A DNA stretch of 64,000 bases from UBA1479 sp963976055 (GCA_963976055.1 CAXBJB010000002.1:1-64000), one strand, 5' to 3'. Shown: positions 52,400 to 61,821, counted from the stretch's first letter. The notes: generated by a model from the sequence alone, not told the origin. Made by a program: numbers and translations.

Positions 52400-53056
52400 A
52401 TGGATTTCGCAGCCGCGCGCCGAAACATGATCGATTGTCAGGTCCTGCCCAACCGGGTCACGGACGAGCGTGTCATTGCCGCCATGGCGGAAACGCCGCG
52501 CGAGGCCTTCGTGCCCGAAGCCAAGCGGTCCATCGCCTATGTCGATGAGGCCCTTGCCGTGGGGAGCGGGCGTTATCTGATGGAGCCCATGATCACCGCG
52601 CGTCTGTTGCAGACCGCGCGCATCGGTGCCGACGACGTGGTGTTGTGCATCGGCTGCGGCACCGGCTATTCGCCGGCCTTGTTGTCCAAGTTGGCGAACA
52701 CGGTGGTGGTCGTCGAAAGCGACAAGGCGATGGCCAAGCAGGCCCAGGAAACCCTGGCGGGGCTTGGCATCGACACGGTTGCGGTGATCGACGGCAAGAT
52801 GGCCAACGGCTATCCCAAGCAGGCGCCCTACGATGTCATTTTCTTCGACGGCGCCGTGCCCATGGTGCCGGAAAAGATTGAAAAGCAGTTGGCCGAAGGC
52901 GGCCGTCTCGTGGCGGTCTGCTCCAAGCGCGGCTCCGCCGTCGGCAGCGCCGTTCTGGCGGCGCGTTTCGGAGGTCATATCTCTCACCGCGATCTGTTCG
53001 ACGCGGGCACGCCAGACCTTCCCGGGTTCGCGCTGGAGGAAGCCTTCACCTTCTGA
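52400..53056 (+). CDS. pcm: Protein-L-isoaspartate O-methyltransferase
   Basis: This 218-residue SAM methyltransferase repairs isoaspartyl residues, or is a close homologue. It starts DFAAARRNMIDCQVLPNRVTD, has the SAM-binding VLCIGCGTGYSPALLSKLA (about residues 81-99) and PYDVIFFDGAVP. The segment PMITARLLQTARI replaces the canonical PIC-type active-site region, so substrate use may differ. ATG 52400 has GAAGGAGA 9 bases upstream. It heads the conserved order pcm-tolC-popZ-valS. The 290 bases before it hold no other gene. Confidence 0.88.
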   Translation: MDFAAARRNMIDCQVLPNRVTDERVIAAMAETPREAFVPEAKRSIAYVDEALAVGSGRYLMEPMITARLLQTARIGADDVVLCIGCGTGYSPALLSKLANTVVVVESDKAMAKQAQETLAGLGIDTVAVIDGKMANGYPKQAPYDVIFFDGAVPMVPEKIEKQLAEGGRLVAVCSKRGSAVGSAVLAARFGGHISHRDLFDAGTPDLPGFALEEAFTF

Positions 53057-53117
53057 CGCAGCCGAATCCGATGCGGGTTGGCGCCGTGAGGCGGTCAGGG
53101 GCTGTATATGCAAGTTT

Positions 53118-53147
53118 TTGAATTATCTGTATTTTTGCACGTATTTT
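53118..53147 (+). promoter_or_regulatory. Possible tolC promoter
   Basis: TTGAAT (53118-53123) and TATTTT (53142-53147) lie 18 bases apart in an AT-rich stretch between pcm and tolC, about 35 bases before the tolC ATG. Confidence 0.4.
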
Positions 53148-53179
53148 GTTGAAATCTGGACGCGGCGAATGCAGGTAGT

Positions 53180-54631
53180 ATGCTAAACCAACACAACCAC
53201 AGGCGAGTAACGGCCTTGATCACGCGAATTCTTTCCCCTTTTCAATATGTTCCTGGAATTTCCCGCGCCGCCGTCGGGGCTGCGGCACTTGCGGGCGCGC
53301 TTGCTTTCGCGCCGGCGCCGGTCCAGGCGCAGACCCTGGCCGAAGCGCTGATTGCCGCCTATTCCAATAACCCGACCCTGGCGGCACGCCGGGCGCGCCT
53401 GCGCGCCACGGACGAACAGGTGCCCCAAGCGCTGTCCAACTGGCGGCCATCGGTCGCCATCACCGGCGATGCCGGGTACGAACGCAACCGTTCCACCCTG
53501 CGTACCACGGACCGCACGCAGAACCGCAATCCTGCAACCGTTGGCCTGTCGATCACCCAGCCGTTGTACCGTGGCGGGCGGACGCTGGCGGCGACGGAAG
53601 GGGCGGAAAATTCCGTCCGCGCCGAACGCGCGCGCCTGATCGACACGGAACAGGACATCCTGCTGGCCGCGGCGACGGCCTATCTGAACGTGTTCCGCGA
53701 TGAGGCCGTGCTGGCGCTCAACATCAACAACGAAAAGGTCCTCAAGCGTCAGCTTGAGGCGACCAAGGACCGCTTCGAGGTCGGCGAAATCACGCGCACC
53801 GACGTGCACCAGGCCGAAGCCCGCCTGGCCGGCGCCACGGCCGACCGCATCCGGGCCGAGGCTAATCTGGAAAACTCGCGCGCCACCTATGAAAACGTGG
53901 TCGGCCTGCCGGCGCCGAAAAATCTGGAGCTTCCGGGCGATCCCGGGGGGCTGCCGAAGGAGCGGCACGACGCCATCAAGATGGCGGCGACGACCAACCC
54001 CAACGTCATCGCGGCCGAATTCGACCGCAAGGCGGGTATGAACACGGTGCGCGAGGTCAAGGGTGAATTGCTGCCCGAGGTCGATGTCACCGCCAGCGCG
54101 GACCGGGCCTACGAATCCTCAAGCGATACGGGGCGTATCGATTCGGCCGAGGTTCGGGTCAACCTGACCATTCCGATCTATCAGCAGGGCAGCGTCTATT
54201 CGCGCCTGCGCGAAGCCAAGCAAAGCCTCGCCGAGCTGACCCGGAACATCGATCAGGCCCGCCGCGATGCGATCGAGGACGCGACCAGCGCCTGGGAGAA
54301 CCTGCAGACGGCGCGCGCCCGCGTGGTGTCGTTCAGTGCCCAGATCGAAGCCAACGTGGTCGCCCTGGACGGGGTCGAGCGTGAGGCCGCCGTGGGCTCG
54401 CGCACGGTTCTGGACGTTTTGGATGCGGAACAGGAACTTCTCGATTCCCGCGTCGGTCATACGGAGGCTCAGCGCGACGAGCGGGTCGCCGCGTTCGAAC
54501 TGTCGGCCGCCATCGGCCGGATGACCGCCACGGATCTGAAACTGGCCGTCGACGTTTATGATCCGCGCATGCATTACGACGAAGTGCGCGGCAAGTGGGT
54601 CGGCGGATCAAGCAGCGAAGAAGGCAAGTAG
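53180..54631 (+). CDS. tolC: TolC-family outer-membrane efflux/secretion channel
   Basis: This 483-residue protein has a long N-terminal signal region (AAVGAAALAGALAFAPAPVQ, cleavage after about AQA) and two OEP repeats with paired long helices. NNPTLAARRARLRATDEQV opens the first, and VGSRTVLDVLDAEQELLDSRV is the classic TolC signature in the second (about residues 405-425). It would form the trimeric tunnel for efflux pumps and type I secretion, possibly with the ABC/HlyD pair at 29-33 kb. ATG 53180 or TTG 53216 could be the start. Confidence 0.92.
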   Translation: MLNQHNHRRVTALITRILSPFQYVPGISRAAVGAAALAGALAFAPAPVQAQTLAEALIAAYSNNPTLAARRARLRATDEQVPQALSNWRPSVAITGDAGYERNRSTLRTTDRTQNRNPATVGLSITQPLYRGGRTLAATEGAENSVRAERARLIDTEQDILLAAATAYLNVFRDEAVLALNINNEKVLKRQLEATKDRFEVGEITRTDVHQAEARLAGATADRIRAEANLENSRATYENVVGLPAPKNLELPGDPGGLPKERHDAIKMAATTNPNVIAAEFDRKAGMNTVREVKGELLPEVDVTASADRAYESSSDTGRIDSAEVRVNLTIPIYQQGSVYSRLREAKQSLAELTRNIDQARRDAIEDATSAWENLQTARARVVSFSAQIEANVVALDGVEREAAVGSRTVLDVLDAEQELLDSRVGHTEAQRDERVAAFELSAAIGRMTATDLKLAVDVYDPRMHYDEVRGKWVGGSSSEEGK

Positions 54632-54830
54632 GGCGGTTTTCGCCCCTTGCCGTCGCTGAATGACGGTGGCGCCCATGACGGCGCCCGGCAATTAATTCCT
54701 GTGATATACCAAATATTAACGATCAACGTGAGTTAATGGCTGGTGTATCTTGGGAAAAGTGGCGTGACTCGGACCTGCGTGGGAGTGGGGAGCCGGGAAC
54801 CGCGACAAGAATTGATGGGCATGCGGGATT

Positions 54831-55481
54831 ATGAGCGAAGAAGCCGAAGCTGCTGAAGGCGGCGAACCTTCGATGGAAGACATCCTTTCTTCCATCCGCA
54901 AGATTTTGGCGGAGGAAGAGGATGAAGAGGGAGGCGATGCGCCGGCTGAGCAGGCCGCCGCGCCGGAACCCGAGCCGGCACCGGCACCGGCACCGGCGCC
55001 TGAACCGGAGCCCGAGCCGGAGCCTGAACCTGACATCGAAATGACCGACATGGACGAGCCGGAACCCGAACCGGAGCCCATGCCTGAGCCGGAAAACCTG
55101 TTTGAACCGGAGCCGGAGCCCGTGGCCGCCGCCGCCCCGCCGCCCCCACCGCCGCCGCCTCCCATGCCGGAGCCGGAACCGATGGCGGACATCATGGAAT
55201 TGACCCCCGACATGGTCGCCCCCGACGCCATCATGTCGCGGCCGACCTCGCTGCACGGCTCGGACGTGCTGGCCGAACTGGCCCGGGCGATCCTCGACCG
55301 CCGCGATCTGCCGGTCATGTCGTCGGGCGATGCCTCGCTGGAAGGCATCGTGCGCGAGATGCTGAAACCGATCCTGCGCGAATGGCTGGACCGCAACCTG
55401 CCCTACCTGATCGAGCGCCTGGTGAAGAAGGAAATCGACACCATGGTGAACCGGGCGGAAGGGCTCGACAACTGGGGCTGA
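54831..55481 (+). CDS. popZ: Polar organising protein PopZ (DUF2497)
   Basis: This 216-residue protein has the three PopZ parts: a short N-terminal helix GEPSMEDILSSIRKILAEE, a long acidic Pro/Glu spacer (about residues 30-125, made of EPEP-type repeats) and a C-terminal oligomerisation region (about 155-216) with LEGIVREMLKPILREWLD and LPYLIERLVKKEID. PopZ forms a matrix at the cell pole that anchors ParB/parS. A good terminator follows 42 bases after the stop. The order pcm-tolC-popZ-valS is usual in alphaproteobacteria. Confidence 0.93.
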   Translation: MSEEAEAAEGGEPSMEDILSSIRKILAEEEDEEGGDAPAEQAAAPEPEPAPAPAPAPEPEPEPEPEPDIEMTDMDEPEPEPEPMPEPENLFEPEPEPVAAAAPPPPPPPPPMPEPEPMADIMELTPDMVAPDAIMSRPTSLHGSDVLAELARAILDRRDLPVMSSGDASLEGIVREMLKPILREWLDRNLPYLIERLVKKEIDTMVNRAEGLDNWG

Positions 55482-55522
55482 TCCTGCCCCGGCGGTAAGC
55501 CTGAAAAAGAATCACGATGATG

Positions 55523-55552
55523 ACCCCGGGGGCTTTGTTCCCCGGGGTTTTT
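55523..55552 (+). terminator. Rho-independent terminator after popZ
   Basis: A 9-bp stem (55523-55531 with 55540-55548), GC-rich with an 8-base loop, is followed by TTTTTC. It separates popZ from valS. Confidence 0.8.
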
Positions 55553-55610
55553 CGTTGTATACCCCCCAATCCCCACCGATTGACACAAGCCGTTCCGAGG
55601 ATCTGTTCCC

Positions 55611-58463
55611 ATGGCCGAACTGGACAAGACCTACCACCCCGAAGAGGTGGAAACCCGCCGTTACCAGGAATGGGAAGACAGCGGCGCCTTCGCGCCCGGC
55701 CAGGGACAGGTCGAGGGCGCCAACGGCCAGCCCTATACCATCGTCATTCCGCCGCCCAACGTCACGGGCTCGCTCCACATGGGCCATGCCCTCAACAACA
55801 CGCTGCAGGACATCCTGATCCGCTACCGCCGCATGAAGGGCGACCGGGCCCTGTGGCAGCCGGGCACGGACCATGCCGGCATCGCGACGCAGATGGTGGT
55901 CGAGCGCATGTTGGAGGCCGAGGGCGTGAAGCGCACGGACCTGGGCCGCGACAAGTTCGTCGAGCGGGTGTGGGACTGGAAGGCGGAATCCGGCGGCACC
56001 ATCACCAAGCAGCTGCGCCGGCTGGGTGCCTCCTGCGACTGGTCGCGCGAACGCTTCACCATGGACGAGGGCCTGTCCAAGGCCGTGGTCAAGGTGTTCG
56101 TCGAACTGCACAAGCAGGGCCTGATTTATCGGGATAAAAGGCTGGTCAACTGGGACCCCAAGCTGCACACGGCGATCTCGGACCTGGAGGTCGAACAGCG
56201 CGAGACCAAGGGCAGGATGTGGTACTTCAAGTATCCCATCGAGGGCCAGGACGGGCAGTTCATCACCGTCGGCACGACCCGCCCGGAAACCATGCTGGGT
56301 GACACCGGCGTCGCCGTGCACCCCGAGGACGAACGCTATACGGCCCTGGTCGGCAAGAACGTCGTGCTGCCGATCACCGGCCGCCTGATCCCCATCGTCG
56401 CCGATCATTACGCTGACCCGGAAAAGGGCTCGGGCGCGGTGAAGATCACCCCGGGCCACGATTTCAACGACTTCGAGGTCGGCAAGCGGGCCGGGCTCGA
56501 CATCATCAATATCTTGGACGCCGACGCCCATCTGAACGAGAACGTGCCCGCCAAGTACCGGAACATGGAACGTTTCAAGGCGCGCGACGCGATCCTTGCC
56601 GAGATGGAGGAATTGGGCCTGCTGGATCGGGTCGAGGACAACGACATGACCGTGCCCCACGGCGACCGGTCCGGCGTGGTGGTCGAACCCTGGCTGATGG
56701 ACCAATGGTTCGTCGACGCCAAGACGCTGGCCAAGCCGGCGATCGAGGCCGTGGAGAGCGGCAAGACCCAGTTCGTGCCCAAGACCTGGGAAAACACCTA
56801 TTTCGAATGGATGCGCAACATCCAGCCCTGGTGCGTGTCGCGCCAGCTGTGGTGGGGGCATCAGATCCCGGCCTGGTTCGGCCCCGACGGCCAGGTCTTC
56901 GTGGAGATGAGCGAAGAGGCCGCCCAGGCCGCCGCCGACGCGCACTACGGTAAGACGGTGGGGTTGACCCGCGACCCCGACGTGCTCGACACCTGGTTTT
57001 CCTCGGCGCTGTGGCCGTTTTCGACCCTGGGGTGGCCGGACGAGACGCCGGAACTGGCGCGCCACTATCCCACGGACGTGCTGGTCACCGGCTTCGATAT
57101 CATCTTCTTCTGGGTCGCCCGCATGATGATGATGGGCATCCACTTCATGGGCGAGGTGCCGTTCCACACGGTCTATATCCACGCCCTGGTGCGCGACGAG
57201 AAGGGCCAGAAGATGTCCAAGTCCAAGGGCAACGTCATCGACCCCTTGGATTTGATCGAGAAGTTCGGCGCCGACGCCCTGCGCTTCACCCTGACCGCGT
57301 TCGCCGCCCAGGGCCGCGACGTGAAAATGTCGGAAAGCCGGGTCGAGGGGTACCGCAACTTCTGCACCAAGATCTGGAACGCGGCGCGGTTCTGCGACAT
57401 GAACGAATGCCGGGTCGACCAGAATTTTAATCCGAAATCGGTTAATTCAACCCTGAACCGCTGGATCGTCGGCAAGGTCGCGGAGGCCGAGGCGGCGATG
57501 ACGGGGGCGCTCGACGCCTACCGCTTCAACGACGCGGCGGCAGCGCTTTACGCCTTCACCTGGAACACCTTCTGCGACTGGTATCTGGAATTCGCCAAGC
57601 CGATTTTTATCCTTGGCCGAACTGGTCAGGATTTGATCGACAAGGTGAAACAAATTTCGGATCAACGTGACCACGTTGAAAGAGCGAAGATTGTAACTTT
57701 TGTCGATGATTTTTTGAAGAACGAGCCAATAAAGCGGGATGCATTCAGGCAGGCAGGAATACCGCTCGGATCGGAAAATCTGGAAGATACGTTTAGAGAC
57801 TACATTATTGCCTGTGATGAAACTCAAAAGACCACGGCCTGGGTGCTCGACCAGATCATCACCCTGCTGCACCCCATCGTGCCGTTCATCACGGAAGAAC
57901 TGTGGCAGACCCGGGCCGACCGCGCGCAGCCGCTGATCACCACGCCCTGGCCCGTGTATGACGCGGCCCTGGTCGATGCCGCCGTCAACGCGGAAATGGA
58001 CTGGGTGGTGCGCCTGATCTCGCAGATCCGCGCCGTGCGCTCGGAAATGAACGTGCCGCCCAAGGCGAAAATCCCCATGCTGCTGAAGGACGGCGACGAT
58101 GCCGCCCAGGCGGCGCTCGCCACGCATCGCGACCTGATTCTGCGCCTCGCGGGCCTGTCCGACGCGGGCGTGCTGACCGGCGAGGTGCCCAAGGGCGCGG
58201 TGCAGGATGTGCTCGACGGCGCCATGGTGATCCTGCCGATCGCCGATGCCATCGACCTGGACGCGGAAAAGGCCCGGCTTCTCAAGGAAATCGCCAAGCA
58301 GGACGCGGAAATCGACCGCTTCGAAAAGAAACTGGGCAACGCCAAGTTCGTCGCCAACGCCCCGGCCGAGGTGGTCGAGGGCGAACGCGAGAAACTGGAC
58401 GAGGCCCAGGCGACGCGGGCGCGCCTGGACGAGGCGCTGAAGCGCCTGGCGGCGGTGGCGTGA
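55611..58463 (+). CDS. valS: Valyl-tRNA synthetase with unusual insertion
   Basis: This 950-residue class I synthetase charges tRNA-Val. The HIGH motif appears as GSLHMGHAL (about residues 54-62), the editing domain lies near 200-340 with TTRPETMLGDT, and KMSKS is at about 533-537. The C-terminal coiled coil (880-950) is present. Between AKPIF and TTAWVLDQ, where most ValS proteins have about 10-15 residues, there is a segment of roughly 75 residues (about 668-740) encoded by low-GC DNA, read in frame with no stop. A second short AT-rich patch is at 57418-57455. Function is probably retained. Confidence 0.95.
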   Translation: MAELDKTYHPEEVETRRYQEWEDSGAFAPGQGQVEGANGQPYTIVIPPPNVTGSLHMGHALNNTLQDILIRYRRMKGDRALWQPGTDHAGIATQMVVERMLEAEGVKRTDLGRDKFVERVWDWKAESGGTITKQLRRLGASCDWSRERFTMDEGLSKAVVKVFVELHKQGLIYRDKRLVNWDPKLHTAISDLEVEQRETKGRMWYFKYPIEGQDGQFITVGTTRPETMLGDTGVAVHPEDERYTALVGKNVVLPITGRLIPIVADHYADPEKGSGAVKITPGHDFNDFEVGKRAGLDIINILDADAHLNENVPAKYRNMERFKARDAILAEMEELGLLDRVEDNDMTVPHGDRSGVVVEPWLMDQWFVDAKTLAKPAIEAVESGKTQFVPKTWENTYFEWMRNIQPWCVSRQLWWGHQIPAWFGPDGQVFVEMSEEAAQAAADAHYGKTVGLTRDPDVLDTWFSSALWPFSTLGWPDETPELARHYPTDVLVTGFDIIFFWVARMMMMGIHFMGEVPFHTVYIHALVRDEKGQKMSKSKGNVIDPLDLIEKFGADALRFTLTAFAAQGRDVKMSESRVEGYRNFCTKIWNAARFCDMNECRVDQNFNPKSVNSTLNRWIVGKVAEAEAAMTGALDAYRFNDAAAALYAFTWNTFCDWYLEFAKPIFILGRTGQDLIDKVKQISDQRDHVERAKIVTFVDDFLKNEPIKRDAFRQAGIPLGSENLEDTFRDYIIACDETQKTTAWVLDQIITLLHPIVPFITEELWQTRADRAQPLITTPWPVYDAALVDAAVNAEMDWVVRLISQIRAVRSEMNVPPKAKIPMLLKDGDDAAQAALATHRDLILRLAGLSDAGVLTGEVPKGAVQDVLDGAMVILPIADAIDLDAEKARLLKEIAKQDAEIDRFEKKLGNAKFVANAPAEVVEGEREKLDEAQATRARLDEALKRLAAVA

Positions 58464-58563
58464 CCCCGCCGGTTCGCCGGCATTGATCCTTTTCTCCTAA
58501 TATGCGCCCGGAATAGGAACTTTCAGGGGCTGGTGTGACTGGGCCGGGGGGCGTTAGCCTTTC

Positions 58564-58727
58564 ATGCAGGCAGATAAAGGAGGTTACAAAGTTGGAACCG
58601 CCGATGCAGTCAACCGACATATCGACCCAAACCCCATTTACCCGGTGATCATCGGGTGGGATCGGGTGCGACGCCGATCCCGAAACTGAAACGGAAAGCC
58701 CCGCCCTTGAAACCGGCGGGGCTTTTA
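58564..58727 (+). ncRNA. Possible small transcript (sRNA or leader peptide) in the valS-mscS gap
   Basis: The gap 58464-58866 holds no annotated-size gene. It does contain a perfect AAAGGAGG (58576-58583) 8 bases before a TTG that opens an 18-codon frame (58592-58648), an overlapping 41-codon ATG frame (58564-58689), an 8-bp hairpin (58658-58665 with 58674-58681) and a classic terminator at 58696. Such a cluster suggests a short transcript of its own or a leader. No good promoter is seen. Confidence 0.3.
58696..58727 (+). terminator. Rho-independent terminator
   Basis: A perfect 10-bp stem (58696-58705 with 58715-58724) with a 9-base loop is followed by TTTTA overlapping the end of the stem. 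It may serve valS or the candidate small transcript. Confidence 0.75.
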
Positions 58728-58866
58728 CGTGCGCGGGCAGGGCAACGGGCCGGCGCTGAGGGTTTTGGTCCGGTCACATGGGGGGCTTGTGAGGAGCGGT
58801 CCGCATCGACATAATCGGCCTGAAAAGCCGTGGGGGCGGGGCGTAGCGCAAGGATAGAGACCGAAT

Positions 58867-59733
58867 ATGGAAACCGCAGAACAACAGATCGCCAACGCCC
58901 AGAAGGCCATCGAGACGGTCATGCAGACCGCCGCCGACGTCGGCACGGAATACGGCATGAGCGTGATCGGCGCCATCGTCATCCTGGTCATCGGCTGGTG
59001 GATCGCCGGCTGGGCCAAGCGGACGGTGACCAAGGCCCTCAACCGGGTCAAATCGATCGACGACACGCTGACGCCGTTCCTGTCGTCCATCGTCGGCTAT
59101 GTCGTCAAGATCTTCGTCCTGGTCGCGGTGCTCAACCAGTTCGGGGTGCAGACGACCTCGCTCATCGCCATTCTGGGCGCCGCCGGCCTGGCCATCGGTC
59201 TGGCCCTGCAAGGCACCATGCAAAACGTCGCGGCGGGGGTCATGCTGCTGGTGCTGCGCCCGTTCAAGTCGGGGGACTTCATCGACGCCGGCGGACAGGC
59301 GGGCACGGTCGTGGAAATCAGCCTGTTCACCACGGAACTGAAAACGCCCGACGGCATCTTCAAATCGGTGCCCAATTCCTCGATCTGGGGGGCGTCGATC
59401 ACCAACTTCTCGCGCAACCCGACGCGGCGCATCGACCTGCTGGCCAGCATTTCCTATGGCGACGACATCGAAGGGGCGATGGCCGTGCTCAAGGGCCTGC
59501 TTGAGGCCGAGCCGCGCGTTCTCAAGGATCCGGCGCCCGAAGTCATGGTCATGGCGATGGCCGCCAGTTCCATCGACATCAACCTGCGCGCCTGGGTCAA
59601 CATCGGCGATTATTGGCCGACCCTGTTCGAGCTCAACAAGCGGGTCAAGCTGGGCCTGGAAGAAGCCGGGTTCACCATCCCGTTCCCGCAGCAGGACGTC
59701 TACATGCATCAGGTCGGCAAGGCGGCGGAATAA
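58867..59733 (+). CDS. mscS: Small-conductance mechanosensitive channel (MscS family)
   Basis: This 288-residue protein has about three membrane spans (SVIGAIVILVIGWWIAGW, VGYVVKIFVLVAVLN and a third). The third carries the MscS pore pattern GLAIGLALQGTMQNVAAG, and the beta domain follows with FKSGDFIDAGGQAGTV, the family signature. It opens on membrane tension to release solutes under hypo-osmotic shock. The length matches E. coli MscS (286). It is monocistronic by appearance; the next gene starts 77 bases later. Confidence 0.94.
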   Translation: METAEQQIANAQKAIETVMQTAADVGTEYGMSVIGAIVILVIGWWIAGWAKRTVTKALNRVKSIDDTLTPFLSSIVGYVVKIFVLVAVLNQFGVQTTSLIAILGAAGLAIGLALQGTMQNVAAGVMLLVLRPFKSGDFIDAGGQAGTVVEISLFTTELKTPDGIFKSVPNSSIWGASITNFSRNPTRRIDLLASISYGDDIEGAMAVLKGLLEAEPRVLKDPAPEVMVMAMAASSIDINLRAWVNIGDYWPTLFELNKRVKLGLEEAGFTIPFPQQDVYMHQVGKAAE

Positions 59734-59810
59734 CCAAGGCTCCGGGCGGCCTTGCGGCCGCTAACGGGCCGTTAACCGCCGATGCATAGATTGAATGTCG
59801 GAGACGTGTG

Positions 59811-60371
59811 ATGACCGACTTTCAAGCGCCCGAACTGCCCCTCAACCCGACGCCGGAACAGCGCGCGGAATACATCATGCTGCGCCTGGAGCAGTTCATC
59901 CGCGAGGGCCGCAGCGTGGGCGAGGGCATGTCCTTCAAGCAGTGGCAGGCCATGGCCAAGACCGAGATCGCCATCGCCGTCGCCGCCGCCCAGAACGAGG
60001 TCCAGAAGGACGACCCGGTGACCCGGCGCCTGCTGTTCATGACGGCGGCCTGCCTCACCACCATCGGCTTCTGGGGCACGGCCGTCAGCCTGCACAAGAC
60101 GGCCTATCTGGTCGGCGCGCTGGTCTGCGCCGGGGCGGGCATCCTGCTGCTGATCTGCGCCGGCGAATGGCGCTTCCGCAAATGGCGGCGCAAGAAGGAC
60201 GCCCAACTCCGCATCGAACGCCTCGCCAACATCGAGGCCCTCAACAAGCGCATCAAGGGCCTGGAGCGGGCGCTGGAGAAAGAGGAAAAGATGCTGGAGA
60301 AGAAGCTGAAGAAGACCCGCAAAGCGGTCGACGACCTGCACGCGGCGACCACGCCGCCGGTTCCGAGTTAA
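59811..60371 (+). CDS. Membrane protein with C-terminal coiled coil, unknown function
   Basis: This 186-residue protein has a hydrophilic N-terminus (about 1-75), two adjacent membrane spans (about 78-96 and 100-120, FMTAACLTTIGFWGTAVS and AYLVGALVCAGAGILLLI) and a strongly charged helix (about 130-175) that predicts a cytoplasmic coiled coil (ALEKEEKMLEKKLKKTRKA). GGAG 7 bases upstream fixes ATG 59811. No family is recognised. It is immediately followed by the first MITE-like repeat. Confidence 0.7.
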   Translation: MTDFQAPELPLNPTPEQRAEYIMLRLEQFIREGRSVGEGMSFKQWQAMAKTEIAIAVAAAQNEVQKDDPVTRRLLFMTAACLTTIGFWGTAVSLHKTAYLVGALVCAGAGILLLICAGEWRFRKWRRKKDAQLRIERLANIEALNKRIKGLERALEKEEKMLEKKLKKTRKAVDDLHAATTPPVPS

Positions 60372-60382
60372 AAGAAAGATCA

Positions 60383-60543
60383 CCACTGAGACAGTGAGAT
60401 ACTGAGAAGACGTATGTCGTGCCCGGACTTGATCCGGGCATCCATGTCTTGCTGCGGGGCGACCGACACGAAGTCGTAGATGGCCGGGACAAGCCCGGCC
60501 ATGACGGGGGGTGCTTCTTCTCAGTGCCTCATTGTCTCAGTGG
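60383..60543. repeat. MITE-like repeat element, copy 1
   Basis: This 161-bp unit has terminal inverted repeats of 27 bases (60383-60409 with 60517-60543, 3-4 mismatches) built from GTGAG-type steps. Inside are two REP-like palindromes (GCCCGGACTTGATCCGGGC and a GGCCGGG/CCCGGCC pair). It carries no ORF. Its right end lies 10 bases from the aminotransferase stop. Confidence 0.75.
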
Positions 60544-60553
60544 TTTGTCTTCC

Positions 60554-61810
60554 TTAAATCACCCGGTTCAGCGCCCCCACCAGTTGTTCCACCTCCTCCA
60601 CCGTATTGTAATGGGCCATGGACGTGCGGACGACGCCGTCGGTGGTGTCGGTGATGCCGACGGCTTCTAGCAGGCGCGGCGCGTAGAAGTCGCCGTTCCA
60701 GCAGGCGATCTGCTGTGCCGTCAGGGCCGCGACCACCGCCGCCGATGACTTGCCCTCGACGGTGAAGGAGAACGTCGGCGCGCGGTCTTCGGATTTGGCC
60801 GAGTGGCGGCCGAGGAGCCTGAGGCCCGGTCGGTGCAGCGCGAAGTCGAGGAAGCGTTCGGCGAGGGTCTGTTCGTGTTGGGCGATCAGGCCGAACACCT
60901 GTTTGGTGCGGGCATGCAGCGTGTTGGCGGGCTGATCGAAGTGATGAGCGGCGAGGGCCTCGAAGTAATCGGCGATGCCGGCGAGCGCTGCGGTGGTCTC
61001 GTGGTTGGGGCCGGCCGGGTTCAGCTTGTGCTGAATATCGTCCTCGGCGAAGAACAGGTGGCCCTGGCCGCGCGCTTCCAACAATCGTTCCCGCTTGCCG
61101 TAGAGCATGCCGATGTGCGGGCCCATGATTTTGTAGAAGCTGTAGAGGTAGAAATCGACGTCCCAGGCCTTCACGTCCACGGCCCGGTGCGGCGCGTAGG
61201 CGACGGCGTCGCAGCAGACCATTGCCCCCGCGGCATGGACCTGCCGGGTGATCGCGGCGACGTCGTTGATGTCGCCGGTGATGTTGGAGACATGAGGGAA
61301 GGCGACCAGCCGCGTGCGGTCGGTGAGCAGGTCTCCTAGTAGATCGATGCGCAGTTCGCCCGTCGCGGCATCGACCGGCCATTCCTTGATGACGATGCCG
61401 AATTCGGCCAGGCGCCGCCAGGGCGAGGAATTGGCTTCGTGGTTCAGGACCGCGACGATCACCTCGTCGCCCGCTTTCCACAAGGGCCGCAGCGCCTGCG
61501 CCAGGACGTAGACGTTCATGGAGGTCGAGGGGCCGATCACGACCTCGTCCGCACTTGCCCCGATCATTTCCGCCATGCGGGCGTGGCCGTCGGCCATGCG
61601 CTGGGCGGCGAGTTGCGATTTGGGGTAGGGGGCGAGGGGTTGAACCTGAGATTCCCGCATATAGGCGGTCATGCGGTCGATCACGGCATTGGGCACGAAG
61701 GAGCCGCCGGCGTTCTCGAAAAACGCCCAGCCGTCCCCGGAATCGTCAGGAGCCCAGCAGGCATCCGGGAACTGGGCGCGCACGAAGGGCAGGTCGAGGG
61801 GCGTCGTCAT
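60554..61810 (-). CDS. Class V aminotransferase / cysteine desulfurase-like protein
   Basis: This 418-residue PLP enzyme of the NifS/CsdA fold-type I group has FFENAGGSFVPN at the start, substrate-binding LNHEANSSPWRRL (about residues 123-135), PHVSNITGDINDV, the Asp in VCCDAVAYAPHR and the PLP lysine in LYSFYKIMGPHIGML (about 223-237). It resembles the desulfurase-like subgroup that often lacks the catalytic Cys loop; a clear catalytic cysteine is not evident, so selenocysteine lyase or amine transfer are alternatives. It is bracketed by two related MITE-like elements. Confidence 0.85.
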   Translation of the reverse strand: MTTPLDLPFVRAQFPDACWAPDDSGDGWAFFENAGGSFVPNAVIDRMTAYMRESQVQPLAPYPKSQLAAQRMADGHARMAEMIGASADEVVIGPSTSMNVYVLAQALRPLWKAGDEVIVAVLNHEANSSPWRRLAEFGIVIKEWPVDAATGELRIDLLGDLLTDRTRLVAFPHVSNITGDINDVAAITRQVHAAGAMVCCDAVAYAPHRAVDVKAWDVDFYLYSFYKIMGPHIGMLYGKRERLLEARGQGHLFFAEDDIQHKLNPAGPNHETTAALAGIADYFEALAAHHFDQPANTLHARTKQVFGLIAQHEQTLAERFLDFALHRPGLRLLGRHSAKSEDRAPTFSFTVEGKSSAAVVAALTAQQIACWNGDFYAPRLLEAVGITDTTDGVVRTSMAHYNTVEEVEQLVGALNRVI

Positions 61811-61821
61811 GAAGGAAGTTT

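Noticed and set aside
54960..55190. Variable-number tandem repeat or recombination hot spot
   Set aside because: The EP/PE-rich repeats are the normal disordered acidic spacer of PopZ and are not exact at the DNA level.
57600..57835. Intein or group I intron in valS
   Set aside because: The insert is too short for an intein, lacks the Cys/Ser start and His-Asn end, and stays in frame without intron structure.
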